DNA of 64,000 nucleotides from Pseudocercospora fijiensis CIRAD86 (GCF_000340215.1 NW_006921540.1:366377-430376), one strand, 5' to 3'; shown: positions 32,741 through 45,184, counted from the first letter of the stretch. Notes: generated by a model from the sequence alone, not told the origin. Numbers and translations: made by a program.

Positions 32741-35700
32741 TTACCTTATACGTAAACGCTTCGTCTCCTTAAAGCTACTCTAAGCCTATATACGTTTCCG
32801 CTTCTCGATCCGGTATCGCCTTCTATCTCCGCCCTCCTCCTCTTCGTTATCGCTAATTAGGGTTTCGCTTAGACTAAATTTCGTATTCTCTTCGCGCTCC
32901 TAGGTTTCTTCGATCTTAAGGTTTTCTAATTCCTCGATTAACTCCTTTAGTATAATCTTTAGTAACCTACCTTAGCGATTCTAGTAGAGGAGATAGTATC
33001 GGAATACTATAATAGATTCGAAGGTAGTAGGCGAGTATATTCGATTAAAGCGGCCCTAGTAACGAGCGATACTAAAAGACCTCTTATAGCCTATACCTAC
33101 GCTTAGGATAGCGAGGACGTCCCGAGCGACCGACGCTATCGTTAGAAACTTAGGCTCTAACCGCTGCTATATAGCGAGAATATCGTCTCCGAATTCGTCT
33201 AGAAGACCGGTAAGATCTAGAGATTATTAGCCCTCTTTCCGAGCCTACGGGTTTATACTTACTCGCGCGCCGATAGAGATCGAACTCTTTTTTATTTACT
33301 TTAGTAGTTGCTTCCTCTTCTACCTCTACTTCCTACCTACGAAACAGATATAATATCGGAGCCTTCTAAACCTTCTTTTTCTTTATAGGAGCTACATTTA
33401 GACTAGTTTCTTTCCGACGCTCGTAGAACATCTTTTCTAGAACAGTCTAGTAATGCTTCGGCTATACCTCGTCCGCCTTCTATTCCGGCCTCTACTAGTA
33501 TATATCCTTTTCTACCGAGTTAAGCAAGTACGTAACGCTATAGATATCCCCGAACGAGTTAAAGGTAGTACTATAATATTTATATAACTTAGTATAGGAG
33601 GTGTCTATAGCTTTCGTTATAGCTACTTTCTAGGGAACGCTCTTCTTAGCTAGCTTAGCTACGGTTTCCTTAAGCTCGTTAAAGAGCTAGTTATAGTACG
33701 TAAAGACAAGGTAGATTGTCGGTTCTTAGGTTCTTTTAATCGTAGTAGTAACCTTCGCGTAATACTTACTAATATCGACGAGATACTCTGCTTAGCGCTA
33801 TTCGGCGGCGGTAAGGCCGAGCTACTTAATACCCTCGGAACTCTAATAGATCTCGAGAGCGGTACGTAAAGTATATCCCCTCGTAACTATATAGAAAGTC
33901 GAATCGAACCGGGTCTTAACGTCTTAGGTAAAACGGAGTAGGCGCTAAGGAGGCCGCTTTTACTATCGCTTATTCTATGCGATATTCTAGGCATCGGTTT
34001 TAGGGCGCTCGATTAGGTTCTTTTAAATAGCCTCGAATCGGTTATATCTCTATAAGCTCGAGTTCGTATATATTGCTAGACGATAAAGCTAGAGAAAAAG
34101 AGTTAGAACTATACTAGGTTGCCGGCTATAGGTACCGGCTACGGACAAAAGTTATACCTTATATAAAACGAGAGCGAGGCTCTCTACCTTATCCCGTCTT
34201 ATTACTATAATAAGTTTCTCGACTTTCAACTTTGCTTTATCCTTATCTAGGATCTTCTATTAGTCGTCGTTTAATAGTGCAATTTTAAGCGTCTTAAAGA
34301 GGGCTCGGATCGCGATTTGAACTATATAAGCGAGGTAGGGAAACTTCTATAGGGATATAACTAGCAACGACGTCGGCTCTAATTCGTTAGGGCTAGGGCT
34401 ATTAATAGGCTCCTCTTTATCGTTATTATCGTACGTATTGTCGTACGTATCCGGAATCGTAGCGAGCTTAACATTTGGAAGATTAAGCTAGATTATAGAC
34501 CTTATAATCTCCTCTACGCACTCGACCCTATCGATATAATTAGTAATTTCAAAGATATATGCGAGTGAATTGTATATATAACGCCTTATACAATGTTCGA
34601 TTATTACTAGCGTTATCCGTAGTAATCGAGATTAGTTTCGTTGTTATACTAACCCTATCTATTGCCGTATAGACAAGCTTCGCTATATCCTTACTAGTAT
34701 AGGAACCTAGAATTTTAGGGAATCCGATTATAAGTTCCTAGAGTTTCTAATCCGAATTAATAAAGTATAGTATAATTAAGAGGAAGGAGGCTCTTATAGT
34801 CCGGCTTAACTAGCTATCGATAGTAATAGCTACTCGGCGAGTATTACGGAGGATCTCCCGAATATCGTCTAACGTAGCCTCTTTATTCTTTTCGAATATA
34901 ATACGCTAGGTTGTCGCGCTGAGAAATAGGGGAGGGTAGTTTATAAGATATAGGTATATCTTCTATATAGACTCCCTTTCGTAGAAGTCTTCCGGAAGAC
35001 CGTTTATAGCTAGTATTTCGTTTGCTAGTTGCTTAAAGTCTTCGGGGGAGAAATCGGTAGCCTTTAATCCTAGAGCTTCCTTAAGCGTAGCCTATAATAA
35101 TTAGCTAGACCTCTACGGTTGATTTAAGTAGCCGGAATCTATAGCCGGAATCTGTAGCCGGTAGCTATAGCCGGCAGCTATAGCCGGCAGCTATAGCCGG
35201 TAGCTATAGCTAGCATTTTAGAAGACGTACCTCTTTCTAGAACGCTATATCTATATTAACTCTCCTCTCTCCTTAAGATTCCCGATACCGTTTAGAATAG
35301 AGATAGTTCGTAGGCGATAAGTTCCTATCCCCTAGTTTCGGGTGTTTTAAGATTAAACCGTAGAAGTTATAGACAATTACTAGTTAACCTTTAAGTCGAG
35401 AAGTCGTATAACGGTACAATGCCCCCTCTATAAAGAACTTCTAGAATATATCCGTTCGCTCCTTACTCCCCTATCGCATCGAGTACTTCTAGAGTTTATA
35501 CTCCTTCGAACGTAAGTATAAAGGGAACTATATCTTATAGACCTATTAATTGAACTGCTCTATATACTCGGGTTTCTAAAGATACGCCTAGCTAGCCTTT
35601 TCGAAGATTTCCGGGTTAATACTCGATGTTCTTATATCTCCGAACAACCTTCTACTTAGACTCCGTAAAGGTAAGGACTAGGTAGTAGTACCCTATAATA

Positions 35701-35881
35701 AATTCCTACTACTAGGATTCGGAGAGGATAAATCTAGCCCTAATCGTCGTCTAGGACTCGATAGGCTCGAAGGTAAGTATACGACCTCCTCTCGACGTTG
35801 TCGCAATCTCGCTTATATACTAGACTATTTCGACTGTCGTCTCGTTATTACCCTTCCTAGTATAGCGCCTAGTGTATATAT
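32741..35881 (-). pseudogene. hAT-family transposase, copy B
   Basis: Counterpart of 7284-10431 with the same DDE-core, CLAHVIQLA-like and hATC blocks. The start is mutated to ATA. An 8-bp deletion relative to copy A lies near 34941, at the place where copy A also changes frame. Confidence 0.86.
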
Positions 35882-36002
35882 AATGTCGGTCGGTATGTTT
35901 TAAGGTTTCGTACGGTAAGGTAAGGACTTAGGAGTAGTAGATATATACTAGTAGCTATAGGGAAACACCCTTTCTTTTATAGTATCGTATCGTTAGGAAC
36001 AG

Positions 36003-36140
36003 CTAGGTAGTAAATAGCTAGCTACCTTTTTTTTTGTTTCCTAGCTACCTAACTACTAGATTTTTTTTCCTAGCTACTCTAGCTAGCCTAACTACTAGAA
36101 TTTCTTTCCTAGCTACCCTAACTACCTAAATTTTGCCTTC
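36003..36140. repeat. Tandem CTAGCTACC / T-run repeat, hAT copy B
   Basis: Same array as 10553-10690. Confidence 0.6.
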
Positions 36141-36149
36141 TATATAGCG

Positions 36150-37545
36150 GCTCTCTCCTACTAACGGAACCGAGCTACTATACCTAACGAATCTAAGCTC
36201 GTTTTTAGTCTTAATCTATCCTCTTTCGGTATAAGACACTCGATAAGTAAATGCTTAAGCCGAGTCTAACTACGAAACCTAAGACTAACTAACAGCTCTA
36301 TTAACTAATCCTAATCCTCGAACTCCTTCCGCTTCTTAGTAAAGATCTTAAAGAGCGCTCGAGCTTCTTCGGGTACCTACGGAGTAGTCGAGATAAAGCC
36401 GTATCGCTAAAATAGGTAATCCTTCGGAGGCTTATATAGAGATTTAGAGAATTCTAACGCTAACCTATCCTACTAGTAGCTTAGATTCCGGATACAAGCC
36501 CTCTCTACCTTAGTAAAGATTTTATATAGCAGTAGTACTCTACCTTCGAGAAACGCTTTCTATTTAACTGTTAGTATCTACCGGCTACGAACGCCGGCTA
36601 TATATGCCGAGTATAGAATAATTACCTATACCCCTTCCTCCTATAGTAACACTTCTGCCGTCCCTAGATACCTAGCCCCGATCGCATTAATCGTAAGCTA
36701 CTTTGCCTTTATAGACGTAAAGGCTTCGCTCTAATACTAATAAAGAAACTTCTACTCTATATCGAGGATATAAAGACGACTAGTCTCGATTCCAATCCTT
36801 ACTAGCTTTTCGTAGTAGCTTTAACTATAATTTTCTAGATTAATAGGACTTATACCTTAGCCCTTTACTAGTATCTCGTCTCTTTAACTGTACTCGATCT
36901 ACTCCTAGCGCTTATCGTCTATAGCGTTAGGCCCTAAGACTGTACCTATTACTAGATCGACGTATAGTATCTCCTCGCTTTTTTTAGTTCCTTTATTCGT
37001 AGTATTAAGCTCTATCGCGGTATCCTAAACTCTAGCATTGTTATTCTCGGCTATCTAAACATCTCCGTTACTATTGGTCGTATCGATAGAGGTAGCGGCT
37101 ATAGGTCTAAATACTATTAGTTAACGTGTTAAAGAAAAATATGCCGGCTATAGCTACCGGCTACGGCTGCCGGCTATAGCTACTAGCTACGGCCGCTAGC
37201 TAGATTAACTTACGCTACTAGAACTTTACGCTCGAAAACTAGCCGCAATTCTTTCCTCCTCTTAGCCTTCTCTTAGATTGTCTTCTCGTTCTAACCTTTA
37301 CTTTTTTCTATAGGCGCTAGCTATCGATAGAATGTCTTATTCCGCGCCTTTCTTCTTTTATCCTTAGCTCTTTTATCCTTATCTATCTTGTCCTTTCTCT
37401 CGCGGTCTCGTACGGAATTCTTCTTCGTAGAGTACTTCTCTTTAGTCTTACGCTTTTTAGTTAGATACTTAGGCAAAACAAACTCGCGGTCTTTAGTTCT
37501 ATCTTCTATTTAGCGCGCGGCGCGCTTCTCTCTTACTATTATAAG
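36150..37545 (-). pseudogene. Unrecognised minus-strand gene of hAT copy B
   Basis: Counterpart of 10700-12095 with the same three blocks and two GCCGGC arrays (36590-36610, 37140-37200). Confidence 0.5.
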
Positions 37546-37677
37546 GGAAAGGGGCGGGGGCGTAGCGTATAGTAGTTATTATCGGTATAGGTATAGAGGA
37601 AGAAGTTAAAAGTATAAGAATATCGCGAAGCCCTAATTGTTGCCGCCTACGTAACGTTATATAGGTAAGCTTTCGCA

Positions 37678-37915
37678 ACTACGGCAACTACGCCCCGGTA
37701 ATAGTAACTACGCCCTAGCAACGGCAACTACGCCCTAGCAACGGCAACTATGCCCTAGCAACGGTAATAAAGCGTAGTAAATACAACCTAGTAACTATTA
37801 TAGCCGGCAATCGTAGCCGGTAGTCGAATAAGAGTGTCCTTATAGCAAAACTACGCCCTAGCAACGGCAACTACGCCCTAGTAACGGCAACTACGCCCTA
37901 GTAATAGCAAAAGAG
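37678..37915. repeat. 20-bp subterminal tandem arrays, hAT copy B
   Basis: Two arrays of CTACGCCCTAGCAACGGCAA (37678-37765 and 37850-37915) around a 70-bp sequence with GCCGGCAATCGTAGCCGG; that sequence recurs after the second array. Confidence 0.68.
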
Positions 37916-38109
37916 CGTAGTAAATGTAACAGAGTTACTATTATAGCTAGCAATCGTAGCCGGTAGTCGAATAAGAGTGTCCTTATAGTAAAACTAATAT
38001 AGTCTCTAGTTTAAACTAGGAATCTATATAGTTCGAAAAAACCAAACCGGAACTAGGGAGCTAGTTCGCCGCTAAGAAACCAAACTATATACGTTTAGTA
38101 GTTCGGAAA

Positions 38110-38129
38110 CCGAACTACTACGGGGTCTA
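38110..38129 (-). repeat. Right terminal inverted repeat of hAT copy B
   Basis: Exact reverse complement of the left end; duplication GCCGTAGT follows at 38130-38137. Confidence 0.9.
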
Positions 38130-38137
38130 GCCGTAGT

Positions 38138-40787
38138 GCGTAAGGTCCTCGACCGCCTACGAGCCTATAGACTATATTACAAACCTTCTAAATGTACCTT
38201 TGCTACTAAGGAGGTATTATTCCTTAGCTTCCTCGTATTAACCGAGGGTATTAAGGCTAATCCTAATCGGATTAAAACAATTACTAAATAGCCTGTTCCT
38301 ACGTCTATTAAGGAGCTTTAATCGTTCCTCGGCTTCGCTAATTTCTACCGCCGCTTTATTAAGGGCTATTTACGGCATATAATGCCCCTAACTAAGCTTA
38401 CTAAAACTAAGGCCAACCCGTCTAGAGAATTCAAATAGACTAACAAGACATAAGCCGCTTTTAACGGTCTAAAGAAGCGATTTACTAAAGTCCCTTTACT
38501 GCACTATTTTATACTAAGCAAGCAGATCCGTATTAAGACTAACGCTTTATAGTTCGCTATATCGGCTATTATATTATAGCAATCAGATAAGGACTATTAC
38601 TAGCACCTAATTGCCTTCTTTTTACGAAAGATAATCGATGTAGAGCGTCGCTACGAGACCTATAAGCAAGAGCTCCTAGCTATTATCGAGGCCTTTAAGT
38701 ATTAGAGGTACTATCTCGATAGTGCATAGTATACTATTTAGGTCTATATAGACTATAACAACCTCCGTAGCATTACTAAGGTTACTAGGGTTATAGGTCG
38801 ATAGGCTAGATAGGCCGTCTACCTCGCTAGGTTTGATTTTAATATATTATATCGGCTAGGCGTAAGCAACCCTGCTAATAGCCTATCGAGGCGACCTAAT
38901 TACGATAGCGAGACCTAATACATCAATTCTTTGTTTCTAACCCTGTAGTATAAGATTGCTATAGCCCGTATTATTAATAAGCAAGCGTAGGATAAGCGGA
39001 CTTCCGGACCCCGCAGCGGCAACAAATACTATAGCGGAGTTATTGTTCTTCTAGTATACGTTAAGAAGGACGTAGATCGCTCGAGCTATAATAACTCGAT
39101 TGAAGATATTGCTATCTATAGCGATAGTACTATAGAAGAGGTTGTAGTAGTTCCGGCTACTAGTACTATTAGATATATATAATACGTACCTCGTTCGACA
39201 GTATAGGTGCTATTAAATAACCTTGCAAATAGGGATAGTCAATCGTTTATAGATAAGCTGTTGCGTGCTTAGTAGAGGGATGCCTTTGCTATTAACCGTA
39301 TTAATAGGCTTGTAAGTAGGCGAACGACCCGATCTAGTAAGAGTAATTAGTCGATCGACGATAAAGGTTACTTAAAGTTCAAGGGCAGATACTATATCCC
39401 CGCTAAACAATCGATTAGACAAGAGCTTTTAAAGAGGTACTATAATAGTAAGCTCGCTAGTTACTATAGCATAGAGAGGTTGTACGAGCTACTATCGCGT
39501 ATATACTACTAGCTAAATAGTAAGCGGTATATAAAGGAGTATATATAGACCTATATAGTATACTAGCGAGTTAAAGCACCGAAGCACTTGCCGTTCGGCG
39601 AGTTGTCTTCGCTCCCGGTTCTAAAGAAGCTATTTGCTAAGCTAATAATAGACTTTATTATAGGCCTTCCTCCTACTAGGCGCAGGGGCAGCAAGGACGT
39701 GTATAATGCTATCCTTGTTATAGTAGATCGATTTACTAAAGGCGCTCGATATATCCTAGCGCGCAAGGATTAGACTGCTATTAATATAGCAGAGGCGCTA
39801 TAGACTAACATCTTCTGCACCTATTAGGGAACCCCTAAGGGGATCGTATCCGATCGTAGATCGACACTAATATCTTACTATTAGAGCGAGATTTGCTTAT
39901 AGCTAAGACTAAAGCATCGGCTATCGACAGCCTTCTATCTATAGACTAACGGTCAAATAGAGAGGCAGAATGCTACCCTATAGCAGTACCTACGCAGCTA
40001 TATTAATAAGAACCCCGAGGATTAGGTTAACCTCCTATAGCCTATAGAATTTGTATACAATAATAGCGTGCACTTATCTACTAAAGTTTCACTATATATA
40101 GCTATAATAGGCTAAAACGCTGCCCTACTACAAGATCTATTTACCTCGCTCGAGGCCGAGCGTAAGGAAAGGGAAGCGCGTTAAGTACTAGAAACACTAG
40201 CGGCGATAGAACGTATCTAGAAGATACGAGAAATCTACGCTAAGATAGCTAAGAAGCTAACAAAGGCTTAAGAGTATTAAAAGGCCTACTACGATAAGCG
40301 CTATATACCGATAACCTTTAAACAAGGCGATATAGTTATACTTAGTATAAAGAACCTCCGCATCCGTAAGCACCTATTACCTAATAGTAAAATAAGGCCT
40401 AAGCTCGCACTAAGATACATTAGCCTATTCCGCATTCGAGAAGTTAAGGGCTCTTCCGTATAGGCCTACTAGTTATAGCTTCTACCCTATTACACTATCT
40501 ATAATACCTTCTATATATCCCTCCTTAAACTATACTACTAGCGCGAAGGCGATAAAGCGCCTACTAAGTTAGAAGAAGTCTTAGCTAATAGTAAAGAACT
40601 GTAGTCTATAGAGCGCATACTAAAGCATCGGACTAGATAAGGTAAGAAGGAGTACCTCCTAAGATAGTAAGGCTATTTACCTAAATAGGACTCGTAGGAG
40701 GCTAAAGACTCTTTTAAGGATATAACTAAGTTGTTAGACGGGTATTAGACTAGTATAAAGGACAAGAAGAAGGCTAAGAGGCTATAA
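38138..40787 (+). pseudogene. RT C-terminus, RNase H, integrase and chromodomain of chromovirus copy 2
   Basis: Continues the RT thumb ([15 protein letters not shown] near 38320), then RNase H with ERRYETYKQELLAIIEAFKY and NSLSRRP (38880). Integrase zinc region near 39400; core with KLIIDFIIGLPPTRRRGSKD, IVDRFTKGARYILARKD and GTPKGIVSDRRSTLIS; C-terminal part with YYDKRYIPITFKQGDIVI. The last ~80 codons form a chromodomain-like fold: SIERILKHRTR*GKKEYLLR**GYLPK, where Trp codons are now stops. This identifies a chromovirus, whose chromodomain would target integration to heterochromatin. Stop TAA at 40787. Confidence 0.87.
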
Positions 40788-41985
40788 TGTTACTACTAGG
40801 GCCTAGGAACAATGCTACCCCTAGGATACTATTAAGCTAACTAATTAGAGGCAAGCAATTGTTAGCAAAGGACAATAAGACTATACTACGATAACGAACG
40901 CGCAACGAGTACTAACGAGCGCACTATAACTATTAACCAATCGCCTACTCTTTTAAAGAATCTACCTCTTTACTAGCGTACCTTATAAGGTCCTCCTCTT
41001 AGCGCCCCTCTTGTTTCTATATCCTATTAGGACCCTAAGGCCTAGGCGGTCGATAGAGGCGCGCGCGCGCGTAGGCAAATAGTGCTAGTAATAATAATAG
41101 TAACGACGGCGTTACGCTCGTACTAAAGGGCGATACGGCCGGCGCGGCTATATTAGTAACGGTATTGCGGAGTGTATTATTAGTCGAAGAAGGAAATCGA
41201 AAGCAAGGTAAAGTTAGCGCTAAGACGACTAGCGCCGCTATTGTCGATATTACTTACTATTATTACTACGCCTATAGATACAACCTTACTTATACTACGA
41301 GCCTAAGGCACCTTAATTAAAACTTTAATCAAAACTTTAAGGCTAAGTTAAAACTTTAAGCCGCCTAAAAGATTAAGCGACTAATAGACTAACTAAGGGC
41401 AAAACTATAGAGCTAAGCTAGCCGGGGTCGATCTTGCGGACAATAGGTTACTCCTCGATCTTTCTAATCCTTTAAGCGAGGCGAACCTTAACTACTACAC
41501 TTATAATAGCCTTTACCTATAGAAACTAGACGAGCTGTGTTTTTTCTAAAAAGTAAATAATAGCCCTCGTAATAACAAGGATAAACCCTCGGAAGCGGAC
41601 AACCCTCGGAAGCGGACATTGCTAGGTCTTTTAAGAGTAGACGCAAAGAACTCGATACGATATTACTTAGAACGGAGGCAGTACTGCAATACCTCGTACG
41701 TCTACCTATTATAGTAGGTAAGACGCGCTCGTATTATAATTAGTCGAAGGCCTTTAATTCTTATAGATATATATTACTTTATAGTTTATTATATATAGAG
41801 ATAGCGTAGTTAGAGTTGTATATTGTATTGTTTGGAGGTAAGGTTTAATATAGTTACATAATTAGGTAGTTAAGTGTTTAATTTAGCGCGGGCTAAGTAG
41901 CTTATTAGACTTGCTAAGTTAGCGGCAATAGAGGTCGTAGACTATAGATAGGCTACGAGGGCGCGGCCTTTAGAAGGGAAGCGTA
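40788..41985. other. 3' untranslated region of chromovirus copy 2
   Basis: No long frame. It starts with the degenerate ACCCC palindrome (40811-40833), then holds repeated TTAAAACTTTAA units (near 41310-41360) and a tandem ACCCTCGGAAGCGGAC pair (near 41587-41621). A purine-rich tract (AGAAGGGAAG) precedes the 3' LTR. The same layout follows pol in copy 1 (43009-44146). Confidence 0.7.
40811..40833. repeat. Degenerate ACCCC palindrome after pol, chromovirus copy 2
   Basis: AATGCTACCCCTAGGATACTATT, preceded by AGGAAC as in the other LTR element. Confidence 0.6.
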
Positions 41986-42181
41986 TATTAGGGCTAAAGA
42001 GGCTACACGTAATTAGCATGTAACTAGGCTAAGTAAAGCTAGGGTCTCAGTGCCTTAGGCAGGGCTTGGCGCTTAGTAATAGGCTAACTTGCCTACCTTC
42101 CTCCCTCTCCTCCTAGCTCCTTATCGAATACTACCTATACCTACTACTACCCTATCTACCTACTAATATACCCTTCTTATA
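41986..42181 (+). repeat. 3' LTR of chromovirus copy 2
   Basis: 196 bp, same length as the 5' LTR, starting TATTAGGGC (TGTT before RIP). The duplication GGCAG follows at 42182. Confidence 0.9.
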
Positions 42182-42186
42182 GGCAG

Positions 42187-43008
42187 AATGCTACGCTATA
42201 GTAGTACCTACGCAGCTACATTAATAAGAACCCTAATAACTAGGTTAATCTCCTATAACTAGCCGAATTCGTATACAATAATAGTGTCTACTTATCTACT
42301 AAGGTGTTACCTTATTTCGCTATAATAGGAAGCAACCCTACGCTACTATAAGACCCCCTATCGCTCGAGGCCGAGCGTAAGGAAAGGGAAGCGTATTAAG
42401 TACTAATACCTAAGATACTAGCGGCTATTAAGAGGGTTTAAAAGATGCGAGAGATTTACGCTAAGATAGCTAACAAACTAGCGAAGGCCTAGGCCTATTA
42501 GAAGGCCTATTACGACAAATACTATATACCGATGACCTTTAAGCAAGGCGATATAGTTATACTAAGCACTAAGAACCTCCGTATCCGCAAGCACCTATCC
42601 CCTAATAGCAAAACAAGGCCTAAGCTCGCACTAAGATACATTAGTCTATTCCGCATTCGAGAAGTTAAGGGCTCCTCTATATAGGCCTATTAGTTATAGC
42701 TTCCTCCTTATTACACTATCTATAATACCTTCTATATATCCCTTCTTAAGCTATATTACCTACGCGAGGGGGATAAAGCCCCTACTAAATACGAAGACAT
42801 ACTAGCGGATAGTAAAGAGCTATAGTCTATAGAACGTATCCTAGATTATCGGACTAGGCGAGGCAAGAAGGAGTACCTCCTAAGATAGTAAGGCTATTTA
42901 CCTAAATAGGACTCGTAGGAGGCCGAAGACTCGTTTAAAGATATAACTAAGTTGTTAGATGAGTATTAGACTAGTATAAAGAACAAGAAGAAGGCTAAGG
43001 GCCTATAA
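42187..43008 (+). pseudogene. Integrase C-terminus and chromodomain of chromovirus copy 1
   Basis: Picks up the integrase exactly where 25454 stops (after GGCAG). Shows the FKQGDIVI block and the chromodomain-like end (SIERILDYRTR, then EYLLR**GYLPK) and stops at TAA 43008. RIP-type stops throughout. Confidence 0.85.
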
Positions 43009-43022
43009 TGTCGCCTAGGAAT

Positions 43023-43045
43023 AATGCTACCCCCGGGGTGCTATT
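43023..43045. repeat. ACCCCCGGGGT palindrome after pol, chromovirus copy 1
   Basis: AATGCTACCCCCGGGGTGCTATT, 15 bp after the pol stop; less damaged than in copy 2. Confidence 0.65.
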
Positions 43046-44146
43046 AGCTAACTAATTAGAGGCCGGCAAACTAGGACAATAAGACTATACTAGGCGCGCT
43101 ACGACGCGTTAATTAATCAATCGCATACTCTTTTAAGGACTCTACCTCTTTACTAACGCGCCCTATAGGTCCCCCTCTTGTTCCCTTATTCTATCGAGGC
43201 CTCGAGGCCTAGGCAATCGGCGAGGACGGCGCGGCCGGCGCGGCTATATTAGTAACGGTATTGCGGAGTATATTGTTAGTTAAAGAAGAAGATTAGAAGC
43301 GAGGTAAAGTTAGCGCTAAGACGACTAGCGCCGCCATTATTAATATTACTTACTATTATTACTATATCTACTAAGACAACCTTACCTATACTACGAGCCT
43401 AAGGTACCTTTAATTAAAACTTTAATTAAAACTTTAAGCCGCCTAAAAGATTAAGCCTATTAAGGGTTTAATTAAAACTTTAACTAAGTTAAAAGATTAA
43501 GCGACTAATAGACTAACTAAGGGCAAAACTATAGAGCTAAGCTAGCTAGGGTCGATCTTACGGACAATAGGTTACTCCTTAATCTATCTAATCCTTTAAG
43601 CGAGGCGAACCTCTACTACTATACTTATAATAGCCTTTACCTATAGAAACTAGAAGAACTAAGTTTTTTAAAAAGAGATAATTAGTTAATACTTAAAGGC
43701 TACTAAACCTAACTAATTAGGGCTAGTAAAACTACGAACAATAAGAATAATAACCCTCGGAAGCGGACAAACCCTCGGAAGCGGACATTGCTAGGTCTTT
43801 TAAGAGTAGACGCAAAGAACTCGGTACGACATTACTTAGAACGGAGGTAGGGCTACAATACCTCGTACGTCTACCTATTATAGTAGGGAAGACGCGCTCG
43901 TATTATAATTAGTCGATAGTCCTTAATTCTTATAGTTATATATTACTTTATTATATATAAGGATAGCGTAGTTAGAGTTAGACATTGTATTAAAAGTAAG
44001 GTTTAATATAGTTATATAATTAGGTAGTTAAGTGTTTAATTTAGCGCGGCTAAGTAGCTTATTAGACTTACTAAGTTAGTAGTAACGGAGGTCGAGGTTA
44101 GAATATAGAAAGGCTACGAGGGCGCGGCCTTTAGAAGGGAAGCGTA

Positions 44147-44334
44147 TATTAGAGGCTCTACGTAATTAGTATGTAACTAGCTCGAGTAAAGCTAGGGTCT
44201 TAGTGCCTTAGGCAGGGCTTAGCGCTTAGCGTTAGGCTAACTAGCCTGCCTTCCTCCTTCTCCTCCTAGTTCTCTATCGAATACTACCTATACCTACTAC
44301 TACCCTATCTACCTGCTAACATACCCTTCTTATA
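44147..44334 (+). repeat. 3' LTR of chromovirus copy 1
   Basis: 188 bp, about 90% like the LTRs of copy 2, starting TATTAGAGGC and ending CTTCTTATA. It marks the right end of the outermost element. Confidence 0.85.
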
Positions 44335-45180
44335 GTAACTAAGCGCCGTTTACTAGATTAGTTAATAGCGATAGCTCGTTATATAGGTTCTCGAGTTAGA
44401 GGGAGATATTGCCCTTCTTAGCAAAGGTTACCTTCTTCTTATCCTTCTTCTTCGACTATTTTATTATACCTTCCTTTATACGATAGCCTCTAACAACGGC
44501 AAAGCGGTTAGTATTACGACCTTCCTTTATTAGATAGAATATACGAGCTATATTATAGTCGTATTAGTCTATTAAGTGCTCGAGAACGACCTTTAAGCTA
44601 TTACTAGCACCTCGTACGTCCTACTAACTATTAGCTTCTAGCTCGAATAGGCCTCCGCTATCGACTCGAGAGGTAATACTACTAAACTTACTATATAATC
44701 TATCGAATAGTAATATAGCGAGCCTGCCTCGGTACTAGGATCGGGGGACGAAGAAGCGACCTTATATATATAAGGCTCCTTATACTATTTCGAGCGATAT
44801 ATAGTAATTACTATATACGTCGCGTTATACCCTTCCTTATAATACTCTACCTTCCGAATACTATCTAGTAACTCGCGTAGCCGATTAGTATCCTACCGAC
44901 AACGATAATAGTATATTGTCCGCTATATTAAGCTATCCTTATACCTCTCCTATAGCTTCTAGTACTAGAAGTTGCTAGTAAATAGCTATACCTTGCTATA
45001 TTTGTCTTTGTCTAAGAATAGGCTATTTAAGGGTAGATTAAAGAGCTAAGAACGTAGTAATATATCGAGATAAGAGGGGATTAGATAGGCTATTGTAATA
45101 GTTAGAAAGAGCGTAGAAATTGGCCTACCTATATACCTATAATAATACCTTATATATAGCTATATAGCTGATTTTTCGTC
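44335..45180 (-). pseudogene. RIP-decayed coding remnant, unrecognised
   Basis: Composition is still RIP-type (almost no CA/TG). On the minus strand a frame with mainly TAG/TAA breaks can be read, including SSSPDPSTEAGSLYYYSIDY, LVVLPLESIAEAY and a Lys-rich end KKKKDKKKVTFAKK. This is the sequence into which chromovirus copy 1 inserted, or the end of a further element. No family is recognised. The RIP signature fades out between about 45,150 and 45,230. Confidence 0.45.
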
Positions 45181-45184
45181 GATA

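Larger units (their letters stand above)
28539..38129. mobile_element. Large hAT-type DNA transposon, copy B, uninterrupted 9591 bp
   Basis: Same 20-bp inverted ends as copy A and a perfect 8-bp duplication GCCGTAGT (28531-28538 and 38130-38137). It is inserted in the RT region of chromovirus copy 2, whereas copy A is in the integrase region of copy 1, so these are two independent transposition events of an element that already carried both H3-like genes. It is the best template for the structure of the element, being free of the LTR insertion. Confidence 0.94.
25460..42181 (+). mobile_element. Ty3/gypsy chromovirus copy 2, full length, inserted in copy 1
   Basis: 196-bp LTRs at both ends (25460-25655, 41986-42181) and the 5-bp duplication GGCAG at 25455-25459 and 42182-42186. 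Without the inserted hAT copy B it is about 7.1 kb. Order: LTR, gag (25931), protease, RT, RNase H, integrase, chromodomain (stop 40787), 1.2-kb 3' untranslated region, LTR. The left flank and right flank are contiguous integrase sequence of copy 1. Confidence 0.93.
1..44334 (+). mobile_element. Ty3/gypsy chromovirus copy 1, outermost element, 5' end outside window
   Basis: The window opens inside gag of this element, and its sequence resumes after each nested insertion: 1-3061 (gag, protease, RT, RNase H, start of integrase), 24993-25454 (integrase), 42187-43008 (rest of integrase and chromodomain), then a 3' untranslated region and the 3' LTR. It was split first by hAT copy A and by chromovirus copy 2. 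Order of pol domains (RT, RNase H, integrase) is that of Ty3/gypsy elements. All frames carry RIP-type stops, so the element is dead. The 5' LTR is not in the window, so its own target duplication cannot be checked. Confidence 0.9.
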
